Shown one piece after another: positions 8,266-15,361 of a DNA stretch of 64,000 nucleotides. A program made the translations under genes and the position numbers. Every line of letters starts with the position of its first letter. Within the stretch, counting starts at the first letter, position 1. This stretch comes from UBA5158 sp963692955 (GTDB lineage: Bacteria; Pseudomonadota; Gammaproteobacteria; DSM-16500): NCBI GenBank assembly GCA_963692955.1, contig OY843587.1:1178001-1242000 (forward strand). Reading direction: 5' to 3'. A model generated the notes under the pieces. That model was not told the DNA's origin and ran no database searches. It worked only from the letters and a program-made list of their open reading frames with translations.

Positions 8266-9258
8266 TTGACAACTGAGCCTATGACAGAATACGACAATGT
8301 GGATAATGAAATTATTCGCTGGGCTTGTCATTACCTTCAATCTAATGGGTATACACTAAAAAACAAACTGCCGGAAAATGTAAAGAGTACACCGTGGTCT
8401 TATGTAGTTCGCTTTTCAACATCTGCCGGTTACATCTATTTAAAGCACATGCCAACTTTGCTTGCCTTGGAGGCTAGCATAACGCAAATTTTGTATGATC
8501 AATTTCATGCTTCTGTTCCAGAAGTTATCGTACAAAATTCTGAATTAAATTGTTTTTTAATGAAAGACGCTGGCAGGCCGTTAAGAGAAATTTTGAAAAA
8601 GCAATTTGATACAGCGTTGTTTTGCAAAGCCATTGATCAATTCACATCAATGCAGCTGGCTGTCGCAGATCATGTAAATATTTTTCTTGATATCGGCGTT
8701 CCTGATTGGCGATTGGATCAAATGCCTGATTTATACAAACAATTGTTTTTGCAAAAAGACCTATTGTTAGCTGACGGAGTGTCCGAAATAGAAATAAGTG
8801 AATTAGAAACTCTGCTACCAATGGTTTCATATTTATGTAAAAAGTTATCTGGCTATGCTATCAAACAAACTATTGTCCAAAGTGATTTTCATGACAATAA
8901 CATACTTATAGAGAAATTTTCTCAAGCTATCACAATCATTGATTTAGGCGAGATAGTAATTTCTCATCCATTTTTTTCATTGATAGGTTGTTTGCAACAA
9001 GCTAAGCATCACTACGCACTAATGGATGATGATGCTGCATATCTACGGCTAAGAGATGCTTGTTTTAAAAATTATATGGATTTTAAGTCTAAAAATGAGT
9101 TATTAGATGCTTTTTCGTCAGCACATATTTTATGGCTTGTTTATGGGATATTGTGTCAACACAGGTTGATGAACGCATGTGGTAAAGAAAATGTTATGTC
9201 ATTTCAGCATGGAAAACTTAGTCGTTCATTAAGAGAATTTATGATGGCGTGCGTTTAG
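8266..9258 (+). CDS. APH-type phosphotransferase
   Basis: 330 residues from a TTG start placed six bases after a perfect AGGAG at 8255-8259. The frame also reaches a TTG at 8245 and an ATG at 8281, but the spacing favours 8266. The SDFHDNNILI motif is the family's HxDxxxxN catalytic loop (with the first His replaced), and IDLGE supplies the metal-binding Asp seen as IDW or IDF in other members. These kinases phosphorylate aminoglycosides, homoserine, choline or other small alcohols; the substrate here is not evident. The His-to-Ser change before the catalytic Asp is a mild departure. It is flanked by A+T-rich gaps and is probably a single-gene unit. Confidence 0.72.
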   Translation: MTTEPMTEYDNVDNEIIRWACHYLQSNGYTLKNKLPENVKSTPWSYVVRFSTSAGYIYLKHMPTLLALEASITQILYDQFHASVPEVIVQNSELNCFLMKDAGRPLREILKKQFDTALFCKAIDQFTSMQLAVADHVNIFLDIGVPDWRLDQMPDLYKQLFLQKDLLLADGVSEIEISELETLLPMVSYLCKKLSGYAIKQTIVQSDFHDNNILIEKFSQAITIIDLGEIVISHPFFSLIGCLQQAKHHYALMDDDAAYLRLRDACFKNYMDFKSKNELLDAFSSAHILWLVYGILCQHRLMNACGKENVMSFQHGKLSRSLREFMMACV

Positions 9259-9321
9259 CCATATAATCCTTATTGGCCTATATGATTGTTTGGTAAATCA
9301 AAATATCGTTAAACCTTCTTT

Positions 9322-9355
9322 GTTAAGCTTATCTTAATACTTCATAGTGTATAAT
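9322..9355 (+). promoter_or_regulatory. PmrA-box-like promoter for the ankyrin gene
   Basis: GTTAA at 9322-9326 and CTTAA at 9333-9337 repeat with an 11-bp period. A perfect TATAAT at 9350-9355 follows 12 nt after the second TTAA and 32 nt before the ATG at 9388. This matches the known PmrA arrangement, two TTAA half-sites one helical turn apart replacing a -35. The same layout recurs at four other genes in the window. Confidence 0.6.
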
Positions 9356-9387
9356 CGACAATCATATAATCTATTAATGGTATTAAT

Positions 9388-10392
9388 ATGTCAAAGAAAA
9401 CTTCCTTACTCAAAGCATTAAATAAAAACTATCTCCTTGACTTAATGTTTCGCTCTGTTACACAGAATAGTGTGGAAACAGCCTTGAAAGATATTTCCCA
9501 CGGAATTGAGAATGGATTTGATATTAATGACGTGGAAAAAGGCCCATATAATAATTCAATTCCCCATTTTCTCATAGTGAATGAATTGAAAGAGAAAGCT
9601 TTAGCTGTAATAAACAAATTCCATGCAGAGATAAATTTTAAATTAACCGATACGACAGGTACCACGATATTGTTACTTTCACTCAAAACGTTACAAACGG
9701 ATATTGCTACTCTTATATTATCTTTTGATAAATCGAGTATCGATATAAGAGATTCTAAAGGTAGAACTCCTCTACATATTGCTTACATCTTAGGGTTAGA
9801 TGAGATTAGGAAAACATTACTTGCTGCCGGTGCTAATCCAAATTTAAAAGACTCTAAAGGTTTAATCCCCAGCGAGTATTTGCAGGGCCATGAAAAAGAT
9901 ATTAGCGACGTACTAGATTCTGTTAGCATCGATCACCGCCGTCATCCCGCGGCCAATGTGAATTGGTTTATGCTAAAGGGTCAATTATATTTTTTGACGG
10001 ATCAAGAATTAATGGAAACTAATTTCGTTGCGACGAAACGATTTAAAACGAAGGATGTTCACAACAATGTGAACACTCACGGAATATTGCTCTGTAACGA
10101 AAATGCAAAAATATTCCTCGCCGATATAAAAGAATATTTCAAAGATCAAACTCAAGAATATAGAAGTATGCTCATAGCGATTAGTAAATCACCGCTTACT
10201 TTGTACGGCATGTGCTTGGAAGGCAAAAGTAGAATTCAAAATGATATTAGTTCCATCGAGACTGTAAACCAATCCTTGTCACAACTGAGTTTACCATCTT
10301 CATTGACATTTTTTAGCTCTAGTAGTTCAACTCCTGTGAATCAAGCTGAGGTGGATGAATCATCTAAAGCAGAAAGAAAAATCATGCGGTAA
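9388..10392 (+). CDS. Ankyrin-repeat protein, candidate effector
   Basis: 334 residues. Residues 122-154 form one clear ankyrin repeat (SKGRTPLHIAYILGL, then LLAAGANPNLKD). A degenerate repeat lies at about 87-121 and a partial one at 155-175. The N-terminal 85 residues probably hold further worn repeats. After 200 the sequence is unlike ankyrin, and the last 50 residues are Ser-rich and polar. There is no signal peptide or membrane segment. Ankyrin proteins in intracellular Legionella- and Coxiella-type bacteria are often secreted into the host cell. The PmrA-box-like promoter in front supports that reading, but secretion is inference. Confidence 0.8.
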   Translation: MSKKTSLLKALNKNYLLDLMFRSVTQNSVETALKDISHGIENGFDINDVEKGPYNNSIPHFLIVNELKEKALAVINKFHAEINFKLTDTTGTTILLLSLKTLQTDIATLILSFDKSSIDIRDSKGRTPLHIAYILGLDEIRKTLLAAGANPNLKDSKGLIPSEYLQGHEKDISDVLDSVSIDHRRHPAANVNWFMLKGQLYFLTDQELMETNFVATKRFKTKDVHNNVNTHGILLCNENAKIFLADIKEYFKDQTQEYRSMLIAISKSPLTLYGMCLEGKSRIQNDISSIETVNQSLSQLSLPSSLTFFSSSSSTPVNQAEVDESSKAERKIMR

Positions 10393-10435
10393 ATGAACTA
10401 AACGAATACGGCAGACCTCGCGTAAAAATTACTTA

Positions 10436-10465
10436 GCTTGTAATTCGTAAAGTAATTTACATTAC
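10436..10465 (+). repeat. Intergenic repeat, copy 1
   Basis: A 30-nt segment beginning GCTTG and ending TTTACATTAC matches 11734-11764 at 26 of 30 aligned positions with a one-base gap. Both copies are preceded by the same 11-12 nt AAAATTACTTAG block, directly here and 30 nt earlier at copy 2. The copies flank the gene at 10528-11619. Origin unknown. Confidence 0.5.
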
Positions 10466-10470
10466 TTTTT
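10449..10470 (+). terminator. A+T-rich rho-independent terminator
   Basis: AAAGTAAT (10449-10456), loop TTAC, then ATTACTTT running into a T-run to 10470. It is about 55 bp after the ankyrin gene stop. The stem is A+T-rich, so it is probably weak; it overlaps intergenic repeat copy 1. Confidence 0.5.
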
Positions 10471-10527
10471 GCTTTCTAAATTTTTATCCTTATAATTACT
10501 CTAATTTAACTTCAATGGAATATTATT

Positions 10528-11619
10528 ATGCTCTCCAGGATGCTCAACATCATTACTTGCGTTTCTCCTACCGTTATAAAAAGCTTAGGCTTTGGTTTCG
10601 CCATGTCCGGCGCTGAAAGCCGTCTCTCGGAAGGTGAATATAATTCTTATAGTTCTCTCGCTATCACATTAGGGACAGTAGCTTGGATCGCTGGAGCTAT
10701 GTTAGAAAACGTTCGGCCATCCAACGTGGTGCCTTTCAAAAAGTCGGCTTCGACGGTGGTGGTGCAGCAGTTGTTGGACCATGCGGCGGGTTATGGGGCC
10801 GTAAATACATTTATTACACCTATTTCGCTTAACTCTGATATCCTTTTTGCTTTCAGCAAGTTATTTTTGACAGGCGTGTTGACGATCGAAAGCTTTGCAT
10901 TGAATTACTACGAAAAATATAAATCGCTTATTCCTGAGGTAAAAAGAGAAGAACTCCGGTTTCTGATGGCAAACGGTGGCGCTTTTCTCGTTTTGAGTTC
11001 TGGGATAAATATTTCTAATTATCCTGTCAATACGGATATTGTTCTATTAACAATGGGTGCGGTTATGTTTGCCAGTGAAGGAATTTATTCTATTAAAACT
11101 AAAAACGAAAGTTATTTATCTTTAACTGGTGTAAGAGCTAAGCAGGCTAAATTTGGTGCTGCGATGATGTTTTGGGTGGGACTGCAAGATATTTACCAAA
11201 ATCTTTCATCACAACACTTTGCTGATGATCTCTATCTCATGGGTTCTTCTTTATTAATTATTGCAGCTTGCGTGCGAATGAAAATGCTGTCAAGAACAGA
11301 GATAACGAATGGAGAAATAGAGGTGCTGGTCGAAGAAAGGAAACTATCCGTCGATAGTATGGGTGATGTATCGACGGTGGATGAAATAATTTATTCTTCG
11401 GAAAAGCTTTTCAGAAGATATCAAATGTTTGCGTCTGTTAACTCAGTCATGCCTGCTATACCTAGCCAAGTTGAACCTGCTAATTCAGTCAGGTCTGCAT
11501 CATTTAGTGAAGTTGAATCTACTAACTCAAACAGGTCTGCATCACCTGGCGAAGTTAAACCTGTGCAGCTTGCAGATGAAACAATTGTTGATGATAGCTA
11601 TCATAGATTGTCTTCGTAA
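10528..11619 (+). CDS. Unknown multi-spanning membrane protein with C-terminal repeats
   Basis: 363 residues, family not recognised. About six hydrophobic segments lie between residues 40 and 255 (for example LAITLGTVAWIAGAM and DIVLLTMGAVMFASEGIY), giving an inner-membrane or host-membrane protein. Residues 305-346 are three 14-residue repeats encoded by exact 42-nt units (11440-11565), each following the pattern N-S-x-x-x-A-x-x-x-x-V-x-x-x. A TATAAT lies upstream at about 10490-10495, but I see no TTAA pair. The gene sits between two copies of a short intergenic repeat. A lineage-specific effector-like membrane protein is possible; no function can be assigned. Confidence 0.7.
   Translation: MLSRMLNIITCVSPTVIKSLGFGFAMSGAESRLSEGEYNSYSSLAITLGTVAWIAGAMLENVRPSNVVPFKKSASTVVVQQLLDHAAGYGAVNTFITPISLNSDILFAFSKLFLTGVLTIESFALNYYEKYKSLIPEVKREELRFLMANGGAFLVLSSGINISNYPVNTDIVLLTMGAVMFASEGIYSIKTKNESYLSLTGVRAKQAKFGAAMMFWVGLQDIYQNLSSQHFADDLYLMGSSLLIIAACVRMKMLSRTEITNGEIEVLVEERKLSVDSMGDVSTVDEIIYSSEKLFRRYQMFASVNSVMPAIPSQVEPANSVRSASFSEVESTNSNRSASPGEVKPVQLADETIVDDSYHRLSS
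11440..11565 (+). repeat. Three tandem 42-nt coding repeats
   Basis: Units at 11440-11481, 11482-11523 and 11524-11565 encode 14 residues each. The second and third units share NSxRSASxxEV; the first is more diverged. The repeats keep the reading frame and form the polar C-terminal tail of the membrane protein. Confidence 0.75.
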
Positions 11620-11643
11620 TTTGTCGCAGTATAACTTAATAAA

Positions 11644-11679
11644 TATCGTATCCGTTCAACTAACTAAGCGGATACGATA
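11644..11679 (+). terminator. Strong 11-bp hairpin after gene 10528-11619
   Basis: TATCGTATCCG (11644-11654) and CGGATACGATA (11669-11679) are perfect complements around a 14-nt loop. It lies 25 bp after the stop codon, but the sequence that follows is only A+T-rich without a T-run, so it could be a weak terminator or an mRNA 3' end stabiliser. Confidence 0.45.
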
Positions 11680-11733
11680 ATTATACTAAATAAAATTACT
11701 TAGTTTTTTGATGAAACTTCAACGAAGGTGATG

Positions 11734-11764
11734 GCTTGCAAGTCGTGAAGTTATTTACATTCAC
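11734..11764 (+). repeat. Intergenic repeat, copy 2
   Basis: This is the partner of 10436-10465 (26 of 30 identical, one-base gap). The associated AAAATTACTTAG block is at 11692-11703, separated from the body by a 30-nt insertion not present in copy 1. It lies between the membrane protein gene and the convergent MscS gene. Confidence 0.5.
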
Positions 11765-11807
11765 ATTCGAAAAATCAATATTATTTTCCGCGGGACTAGC
11801 AAAAAAA

Positions 11808-13157
11808 TTAAACTGACTTTTCCAACTCTTCGTGTTTCCAATTGACATTACGCGTCTTAGATAAATATTCCGGATAGTTTTGAATGATAAAGCCCATGAC
11901 TTTTTCTCTCACTTCACAGCGTAAATCCCATAGCGTACTAGCGTCTTGAGCGCTGACTAAGGCGCGCAATTCCATCGACGATTCTTTGATATCCGTCACT
12001 TGCAAATTATTCACTTTACCATCCCACAATTTAGAATTTTTTAACACTTCGTTAAAATAATTTCTCACGGGTTCTAATGGCAGCGTGTAATCGACGTAGA
12101 AAAATACCGTGCCGAGTAAATCCGTCGACGTGCGCGATAAATTTTGCAGTCCGTGATTCGTAAAATAATCCGACGGCACAATCATGCGGCGCAAGTCCCA
12201 CAACTTCACGACGATATACGACAACGTAATTTCTTCGACTTGGCCTTGTTCGCTGTCAATGATGACCGTGTCGCCAATGCGCAATGGCTGCGTGAAGGCA
12301 ATTTGTAGTCCCGCGAAAATACGTCCTAAACTCTGTTGGCTTGCGAACGCGCCTAACGCACTAATCACTCCAGCCGTCGTCAACAAGCCGGCGCCTAAGT
12401 TTTTAACGCTATCGAATACCATTAACATCGAAGCGACGGTGACGATACCTACGATCACGAAGATGACTTTTTTTAGCAACAGGACTTGCGTGTTGATTTT
12501 TCTGTTATATAAAGGATTCACATGCTCAGCGGAATATTGGTTGAGAATAAGATTTTCTATGCCGTTGATTAACTCGACGACGACCCAGGCCAGGATGCCG
12601 ATTAAAAAAACTTTTGCGCCTTTCGCTATCATCTCATCGATTTGCGGAGTGAAGCCAAGTGCTGGAATGACCAGATTTAGCATTAACAAAATCACGGCGG
12701 CTTTAATACTTTTGCTAATCATCGGTAATAAGATGCGTAATACGTTTTTATTATTTTTGATAAACCAAATTTGCAATTGCACTTGGCCTTTGTTGAGAAC
12801 ATTCAGTATCGCCCAAAAATAGGCGATGAATTCCGCGACTTTATTAATAAAAATTCCGGCGTTAATAATCAATTCTTTGAAGTGTTCAGGAATCTCGGGT
12901 ATATACGTCACAGCGCTAACACTAGCGACATAGGCGGCGTAGCCAGCTAAAAATAACATGATAGGCTTCTTTAACGTGCTGACTAGAAACACAAACATAG
13001 TCTTGATAGGGGAAGTCTTTTTATCCGTGGACGTTTGCTTAAATACATAGCCACAAATCAAGCTCAGCAAAAATAACGCGATACCAATACCTAACCAGGC
13101 CGCGTGAGGGAGGAGAGTCACCGTTTCCGAAGATAAAAGTTTATTGTCGATTGGCAT
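11808..13157 (-). CDS. MscS-family mechanosensitive channel
   Basis: 449 residues. Six or seven membrane segments lie between residues 15 and 290, followed by the MscS pore helix and beta domain: GAFASQQSLGRIFAGLQIAF, then QPLRIGDTVIIDSEQGQVEE and a Pro-Ser-Asp segment. MscS channels open under membrane tension on osmotic downshock and release solutes. This is longer than E. coli MscS (286 residues) because of extra N-terminal helices, like YbdG/YnaI types. It is about 100 bp downstream of the HAD-like gene on the same strand, so co-transcription is possible. A second, much larger MscS-type protein is at 24536-27586. Confidence 0.9.
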   Translation of the reverse strand: MPIDNKLLSSETVTLLPHAAWLGIGIALFLLSLICGYVFKQTSTDKKTSPIKTMFVFLVSTLKKPIMLFLAGYAAYVASVSAVTYIPEIPEHFKELIINAGIFINKVAEFIAYFWAILNVLNKGQVQLQIWFIKNNKNVLRILLPMISKSIKAAVILLMLNLVIPALGFTPQIDEMIAKGAKVFLIGILAWVVVELINGIENLILNQYSAEHVNPLYNRKINTQVLLLKKVIFVIVGIVTVASMLMVFDSVKNLGAGLLTTAGVISALGAFASQQSLGRIFAGLQIAFTQPLRIGDTVIIDSEQGQVEEITLSYIVVKLWDLRRMIVPSDYFTNHGLQNLSRTSTDLLGTVFFYVDYTLPLEPVRNYFNEVLKNSKLWDGKVNNLQVTDIKESSMELRALVSAQDASTLWDLRCEVREKVMGFIIQNYPEYLSKTRNVNWKHEELEKSV

Positions 13158-13261
13158 AATTACTCCAATTAATCAAACACATAATGTTTTGATGGGTTTA
13201 GTTATATAGCGAATTGGGCCTATTATAGGTTATTTCGCGATCTATTTCATGTTTTAAGAGA

Positions 13262-14167
13262 TTATTTTCTGAACACATAGAGTTCTGGGTCTTGGCGTTT
13301 GTGTTCAGTGGATTTACGTTTGGTGCGAGTGAAAAAATTTAGCGGTAATTCTAATTTGAGTAATGAGGTGTCTTCTTTTGTATCGGGCACCGGCTCACTC
13401 TCTTCTTTATTTAATAGACTCATTGCTTGGAGAGCATTTATTCCAATTTCTTCCGCGCCAGACATATAGTTAATTAATTCTTCTTCCACTTCATCAATAT
13501 CATTTAGCTCATCGTTACCGCTAACGACGCCGGCCGCTTCCAGCATTTTTACTGGAATAGGTAAATTAAACATTTCGAAAATTTTTAAAAAAAGACTGCC
13601 GACGCGTGCCTCGCGATTTACTTGATCTAGTTGCACTAAGCCAGCGACGCAAATAGATTGATAGCCAGAGGCGATAGCGAGTTCGCAAGTTGACGCATAA
13701 TCATCAATAAGTAGGATGTTCGCTTTGTCGAGCAAGAGATCTTTACATTGTAATTGTTTTTTAAGAATGTTTTTGACATGATTCAACGCGTTGATGATTT
13801 TGCATTGCCCCGATGTAAAAAAAATTAATTCGGGATTGAGAAATCGTTTTAAGCCCAGGTTAGCTCCCAAGCCAACCGCTTTGATAGTAGCATGCGAGAT
13901 AAAAAACTCATCCTCGATCACAGCGCCGCTGACGACATCGCCGTTTTGAAAGTTGACGCCTTTCTTATTATAATATCTTAATTTTGAAGTAACGATCCCG
14001 ATATGCACTTTAGTTCTATCGGTATCTAAACATTGTTTTAAAAGTTCAATATATTCTTGCCACAACGTGGCGTTTCCAATCCATTCCACATTGCTGCGGG
14101 TACAGGCGGCAAAATCTATTAAAGTATTATCAATATCAAACAGGACAACGTAGTGTCTAATTGGCAT
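13262..14167 (-). CDS. HAD-like protein with DxDNT motif
   Basis: 301 residues. Residues about 8-16 read VLFDIDNTL, the HAD motif I with both Asp residues. LLIDDY at about 162-167 is a plausible motif IV, and a Thr-Ser pair in IGIVTSK at about 77-83 a plausible motif II. HAD proteins are phosphatases or related phosphotransferases. The last 90 residues are acidic and do not belong to the domain. The substrate is unknown. It lies just past the nrdB terminator on the same strand, so it is probably transcribed separately from nrdAB. Confidence 0.65.
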   Translation of the reverse strand: MPIRHYVVLFDIDNTLIDFAACTRSNVEWIGNATLWQEYIELLKQCLDTDRTKVHIGIVTSKLRYYNKKGVNFQNGDVVSGAVIEDEFFISHATIKAVGLGANLGLKRFLNPELIFFTSGQCKIINALNHVKNILKKQLQCKDLLLDKANILLIDDYASTCELAIASGYQSICVAGLVQLDQVNREARVGSLFLKIFEMFNLPIPVKMLEAAGVVSGNDELNDIDEVEEELINYMSGAEEIGINALQAMSLLNKEESEPVPDTKEDTSLLKLELPLNFFTRTKRKSTEHKRQDPELYVFRK

Positions 14168-14181
14168 AGTTAATCCGATAA

Positions 14182-14218
14182 TAAAAAAATCCCGTGATTA
14201 ATAACCTAATCACGGGAT
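14182..14218 (-). terminator. Rho-independent terminator of nrdAB
   Basis: On the minus strand a perfect 12-bp stem (ATCCCGTGATTA / TAATCACGGGAT, 14189-14218) with a 6-nt loop is followed by seven T (A-run 14182-14188 on the + strand). It starts 18 bp after the nrdB stop codon. Confidence 0.9.
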
Positions 14219-14236
14219 GATAGGGAACTTTGAATG

Positions 14237-15346
14237 TCATTCTTCCCAGTTGAGTGCGCCGCCAGTTTGATATTCCGTCACGCGCGTTTCGAAGAAGTTT
14301 TTCTCTTTCTTTAAATCCATCATTTCACTCATCCACGGGAATGGATTAGTCGCGCCCGGAAATTGTTGTGGTAAACCGATTTGCACGCAGCGGCGGTTGG
14401 CGATGAAATTTAAATAATCTTTAAACATGCTCGCGTTCATACCTAAAATACCGCGCGGCATGGTTTCTTGCGCGTAGGTGTATTCCATTTCCACGCCTTC
14501 TATGATCATTTCGATAATTTCTTTCTTAAAACTTTCCGTCCACAACTGTGGATTTTCGATGATGATTTGATTGATGACGTCGATGCCGAAATTTAAATGC
14601 ATAGATTCGTCGCGCAAAATATATTGGAATTGCTCGGACGTGCCCATCATTTTATTTCTTCTACCCATCGACAAGACTTGCGTAAAACCGACGTAAAAGA
14701 AAATGCCTTCGAAAATAACGTAAAACGCGATCAAGTCACGCAGCAAACGCTGATCGTTTTCCGTCGTGCCAGTATGGAAATGCGGATCGCCTAAACTTTG
14801 CGTGAAGGGCAGGGACCACGCGGCTTTGCGCGCGACGCAAGGAATTTCACGGTACATGTTAAACACTTCCGCTTCATCCATGCCTAAACTTTCGATCACG
14901 TATTGATACGCATGCGTATGCAATGCTTCTTCGAACGCTTGGCGCAATAAATACTGACGGCATTCAGGGTTGGTGATGTGACGGTAAACCGCTAACACTA
15001 AGTTATTCGCCACCAAGGAATCGGCGGTGGAAAAAAAGCCTAAGTTGCGTTTGATAATCATGCGTTCATCTTCGGTCAACCCGTTGGGGTCTTTCCACAG
15101 CGCCACGTCCGCCGACATATTAATTTCATTCGGCATCCAGTGATTGGCGCATGCGTCTAAATATTTTTGCCACGCCCATTTATATTTGAACGGCACTAAT
15201 TGGTTGAGATCGGCGCGGCAATTAATAATGCGCTTATCGTCAACTTGAATGCGTGCGGCGCCCATCTCAAGTGATTCGAGACCGGTCGCGCCGCCATGGC
15301 TTGCGGCTAGACTATCAATTTCCGCTGCTTCATTAAAATTTAACAT
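14237..15346 (-). CDS. nrdB: Class I ribonucleotide reductase beta subunit
   Basis: 369 residues. NrdB houses the di-iron/tyrosyl-radical cofactor that starts nucleotide reduction in NrdA, supplying dNTPs. The expected ligands are all present: Asp109 (STADSLVANN), Glu140 and His143 (EEALH), Glu213 (FEGI), Glu247 and His250 (DESMH). The radical Tyr is present as Tyr147, four residues after His143, so this is the tyrosyl-radical type and not the Chlamydia type, in which Phe replaces Tyr. It is 15 bp downstream of nrdA on the same strand and is closed by a strong terminator. Confidence 0.97.
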   Translation of the reverse strand: MLNFNEAAEIDSLAASHGGATGLESLEMGAARIQVDDKRIINCRADLNQLVPFKYKWAWQKYLDACANHWMPNEINMSADVALWKDPNGLTEDERMIIKRNLGFFSTADSLVANNLVLAVYRHITNPECRQYLLRQAFEEALHTHAYQYVIESLGMDEAEVFNMYREIPCVARKAAWSLPFTQSLGDPHFHTGTTENDQRLLRDLIAFYVIFEGIFFYVGFTQVLSMGRRNKMMGTSEQFQYILRDESMHLNFGIDVINQIIIENPQLWTESFKKEIIEMIIEGVEMEYTYAQETMPRGILGMNASMFKDYLNFIANRRCVQIGLPQQFPGATNPFPWMSEMMDLKKEKNFFETRVTEYQTGGALNWEE

Positions 15347-15361
15347 TTTTGTCTCCTCGTA

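Noticed and set aside
9260..9290. CATATA ... TATATG inverted repeat after the APH-like gene
   Set aside because: Six A+T-only bases 13 nt apart are expected by chance in this A+T-rich gap, and no T-run follows.
12184..12822. 212-codon frame on the + strand inside the MscS gene
   Set aside because: It is antisense to a clear MscS channel and its product has no domain-like features.
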